8,054 bases of DNA from JAIYDJ01 sp038246975 (GTDB lineage: Bacteria; Pseudomonadota; Alphaproteobacteria; Rhodobacterales; Rhodobacteraceae): contig JBBRVJ010000174.1 in the NCBI GenBank assembly GCA_038246975.1, positions 1 to 8,054 of the forward strand, written 5' to 3'. Below are positions 6,519 through 8,054 of this stretch, piece by piece. Each line of letters begins with the position of its first letter. Positions within the stretch are counted from its first letter, which is position 1. The notes under the pieces are model-generated. The model had not been told where the DNA came from. It was given only the letters and a program-made list of their open reading frames with translations, and made no database searches. Both the position numbers and the translations under genes were made by a program.

Positions 6519-7369
6519 GTTGGATTGCCCGCCACGGCTGTATGCGGACCAAGTTTCAGCATCACAGCGGCCGTGAGCAGCATCACAAGCCCGATGACGA
6601 TCGTATAGGATCTTGCATCGCTGCCTGTGGGCATAACCGGCAACACCAACGCCGACCAATTGATTGCGCCGTGCAGCAGGATTGCGGGTAAGACGCTGAA
6701 CTGCGTGTTCACGGACAGCCGAGCAAATATCACCGACAACGCGACAGTGCTTGCCAGAAACAGCCCCATCTGCAATTCAGCCTGCGCTGTGCCTGGCATC
6801 CAGAACAACGGCAGGTGCCATAGCCCCCAGACGACGCCAATCATGACCGCCGCCCACCGCCAGCCCAATAGGGTTGTCAGCGCGGGCAGTGCGTAGCCGC
6901 GCCAGCCGAATTCCTCCCTCAAGGGGCCACCAAGAACCGTGATGACAGCGAATTGCGCGATGATGATCAGAATCGGACCCTGAACGGGCATTTGGGGTAT
7001 CGTGCCACCGAGCACAGCATGGAGCCCGAGCGCGGTTCCCATCGCCAGCGGTGCGGCAAACAACGCAAGGGCATACCAACCCCATCCAAGTCGCCAGCGC
7101 AGGCACCGTCTGAGCCAGTGCGCGAAGCCTGCCTTTCCCTCGAAGGCCAGAACCGTGACGAAAGCTGCCACGCCCGGCCCAACGGCTGACGCCAGCAACA
7201 GTGCCCCGCTCAGGCGCGGCGCTGAAGGGCCGATCAGAGTGACGACCGCCCATAACCCCCATGTCCATCCGAAGGTCAGCGCGAAAAAAGCCAGAAGTGG
7301 TAATGGCTGAGTGGTAGCGCCATGCGATCCGTCCACTAGCTCGTGACCAGACGTTGTCGGGACAACCAT
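6515..7369 (-). CDS. CPBP-family intramembrane metalloprotease (Rce1-like)
   Basis: A 284-residue polytopic membrane protein of the CPBP/Abi family (Rce1-type glutamic/metallo intramembrane proteases). The family motifs are present in order: EEFGWRG with Glu152, Glu153 and Arg157; WGLWHLPLFW with His185; and HGAINW with His233 and Asn237. About seven or eight hydrophobic segments are visible, among them about 24-46, 56-77, 97-119, 131-148, 172-190, 202-219 and 255-273. The first 20 residues are polar and probably cytoplasmic. The start is ATG at 7369-7367, overlapping the nitroreductase stop as TAATG; longer in-frame extension is antisense-like noise inside that gene. The stop overlaps the M23 start as ATGA. 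Substrate is unknown. Bacterial relatives act in bacteriocin self-immunity or membrane-protein processing; here a role with the co-transcribed envelope proteins is inferred. Confidence 0.9.
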   Translation of the reverse strand: MVVPTTSGHELVDGSHGATTQPLPLLAFFALTFGWTWGLWAVVTLIGPSAPRLSGALLLASAVGPGVAAFVTVLAFEGKAGFAHWLRRCLRWRLGWGWYALALFAAPLAMGTALGLHAVLGGTIPQMPVQGPILIIIAQFAVITVLGGPLREEFGWRGYALPALTTLLGWRWAAVMIGVVWGLWHLPLFWMPGTAQAELQMGLFLASTVALSVIFARLSVNTQFSVLPAILLHGAINWSALVLPVMPTGSDARSYTIVIGLVMLLTAAVMLKLGPHTAVAGNPT

Positions 7370-8054
7370 TAAAGCATCACCGCATCTACCGGCTTGCGTG
7401 CCAAGAACGGCATCGGGGCGGCGCGTCCGAACCGCATCACGATGTCGGGCCTGCGCCCCGGCAATCCCACCAGCGCCGCCAGATCGGCCCGCAGTCCGGG
7501 CACCTCCACCGGCTGGTTGATGTGGGCTGTTTTCAGCCCCAGTGCCGTTGCCTGCAAGGCGAACCGTTGGCAGGCGCGCCCCACCTGCACCCAATGCTCT
7601 GGATTCTCCTGTGCTGCGACAAGCACTGCGATCCCCGAGGAGGATGCGATCTGGCGCGCATACTTCGTGTTCTCGGCCTTTGCCGTGAAGACCATGTCGA
7701 AAGCCTGTGGCGCTATCCAGTCGGGCATGGCCGGGCTGCCGCTGGCGAGACCATAAAGGCCGTCGCCTGTCCGCATCGCGGCTGTCGGATTGAAACGCAG
7801 CCAATGCTTCAACTCGGCCAGGAAGGCTGGATCGGCCAATTGGGCCGAATTGCCCGCGATGACCAGATCGCTCAGCAGGGCGATCTGCGCCCGCTCGGTG
7901 ATCAGGATCAGATCGACGCCGGGCACTGCGGCCGCCGCCGCAAGCCGGGACAGGTCGGCAGTACTTGCCGCACTGCCGTCAAAATCGGACCGCGTGGATT
8001 GCCGCTGCGGGATCGCGTCGAACAGGTCTGCGTCATCGCCCGACCCGGCCCGTG
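7369..8054 (-). CDS. Acg-like nitroreductase-family flavoprotein (5' end beyond window)
   Basis: The C-terminal 227 residues of a nitroreductase-fold protein; the reading stays open to the right edge, so the true start is outside. The order of segments fits the Acg-type FMN-binding oxidoreductases, a tandem-repeat nitroreductase group of about 330-370 residues. LFDAIPQRQSTRSDFDG (residues 10-26 of the visible part) is the entry to the second domain. Then come LKHWLRFNP (81-89) and GDGLYGLASGSP (97-108), the helix HWVQVGRACQRFALQATALGL (153-173), and the closing DIVMRFGRAAPMP and ARKPVDAVM. Acg was named in the Mycobacterium tuberculosis dormancy regulon and lacks classical nitroreductase activity, so the substrate here is unknown. 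An internal GTG (7926) is not the start, since homology continues upstream. It heads the operon within this window; its promoter is not visible. Confidence 0.83.
   Translation of the reverse strand, partial: RAGSGDDADLFDAIPQRQSTRSDFDGSAASTADLSRLAAAAAVPGVDLILITERAQIALLSDLVIAGNSAQLADPAFLAELKHWLRFNPTAAMRTGDGLYGLASGSPAMPDWIAPQAFDMVFTAKAENTKYARQIASSSGIAVLVAAQENPEHWVQVGRACQRFALQATALGLKTAHINQPVEVPGLRADLAALVGLPGRRPDIVMRFGRAAPMPFLARKPVDAVML

Noticed and set aside
6519..6659. Upstream start for the M23 gene
   Set aside because: The extra 47 residues overlap the CPBP C-terminus and are hydrophilic noise; the ATGA start at 6518 leads directly into the first membrane segment.
7370..7804. Longer N-terminus for the CPBP protease
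   Set aside because: The extension lies fully within the nitroreductase gene in another frame. The TAATG start at 7369 fits the family length and operon spacing.

Overview
The window is GC-rich and densely coded, with overlapping start and stop codons. Its gene families (a DUF1612/HTH protein, CbpA/CbpM chaperones, an Acg-like nitroreductase) point to an alphaproteobacterium, most likely of the Rhodobacterales/Paracoccaceae type. That placement is inferred from protein style, not from a marker gene.

Layout: (1) Positions 1-1899, minus strand, hold the end of a Tn5053/Tn402/Tn7-like transposition module: tniA, a DD(35)E transposase, followed by tniB, an AAA+ ATPase cut off by the window edge just after its Walker A motif. 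(2) About 1997-2035 looks like the outer end of that transposon. It overlaps the start codon of the next gene. (3) 2019-3014, plus strand, is a DUF1612 plus C-terminal helix-turn-helix protein whose first codons may come from the transposon end. (4) 3015-3164 is a convergent intergenic gap with an 18-bp imperfect tandem repeat. (5) 3165-4453, minus strand, is cbpA-cbpM, a DnaJ-like co-chaperone and its MerR-like modulator, overlapping by ATGA. The 226-bp leader carries a palindrome matching the FNR/FixK/DNR box, CTGAT-N4-ATCAG. (6) 4680-8054, minus strand, is a tightly packed four-gene operon in the order Acg-like nitroreductase (partial), CPBP intramembrane protease, membrane-anchored M23 peptidase, and membrane-anchored DUF6544-type protein. 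The junctions are TAATG, ATGA and a 4-nt gap.

The M23 gene carries a -1 frameshift at a run of five G (minus strand). One extra G would restore a 324-aa protein; as written, translation ends before the catalytic His-x-His. The chaperone pair with an FNR-like site beside an Acg-like flavoprotein suggests a low-oxygen or redox-stress neighbourhood. The four-gene envelope operon is the best candidate for a poorly described functional unit. No tRNA, rRNA, CRISPR array or replication origin was seen.
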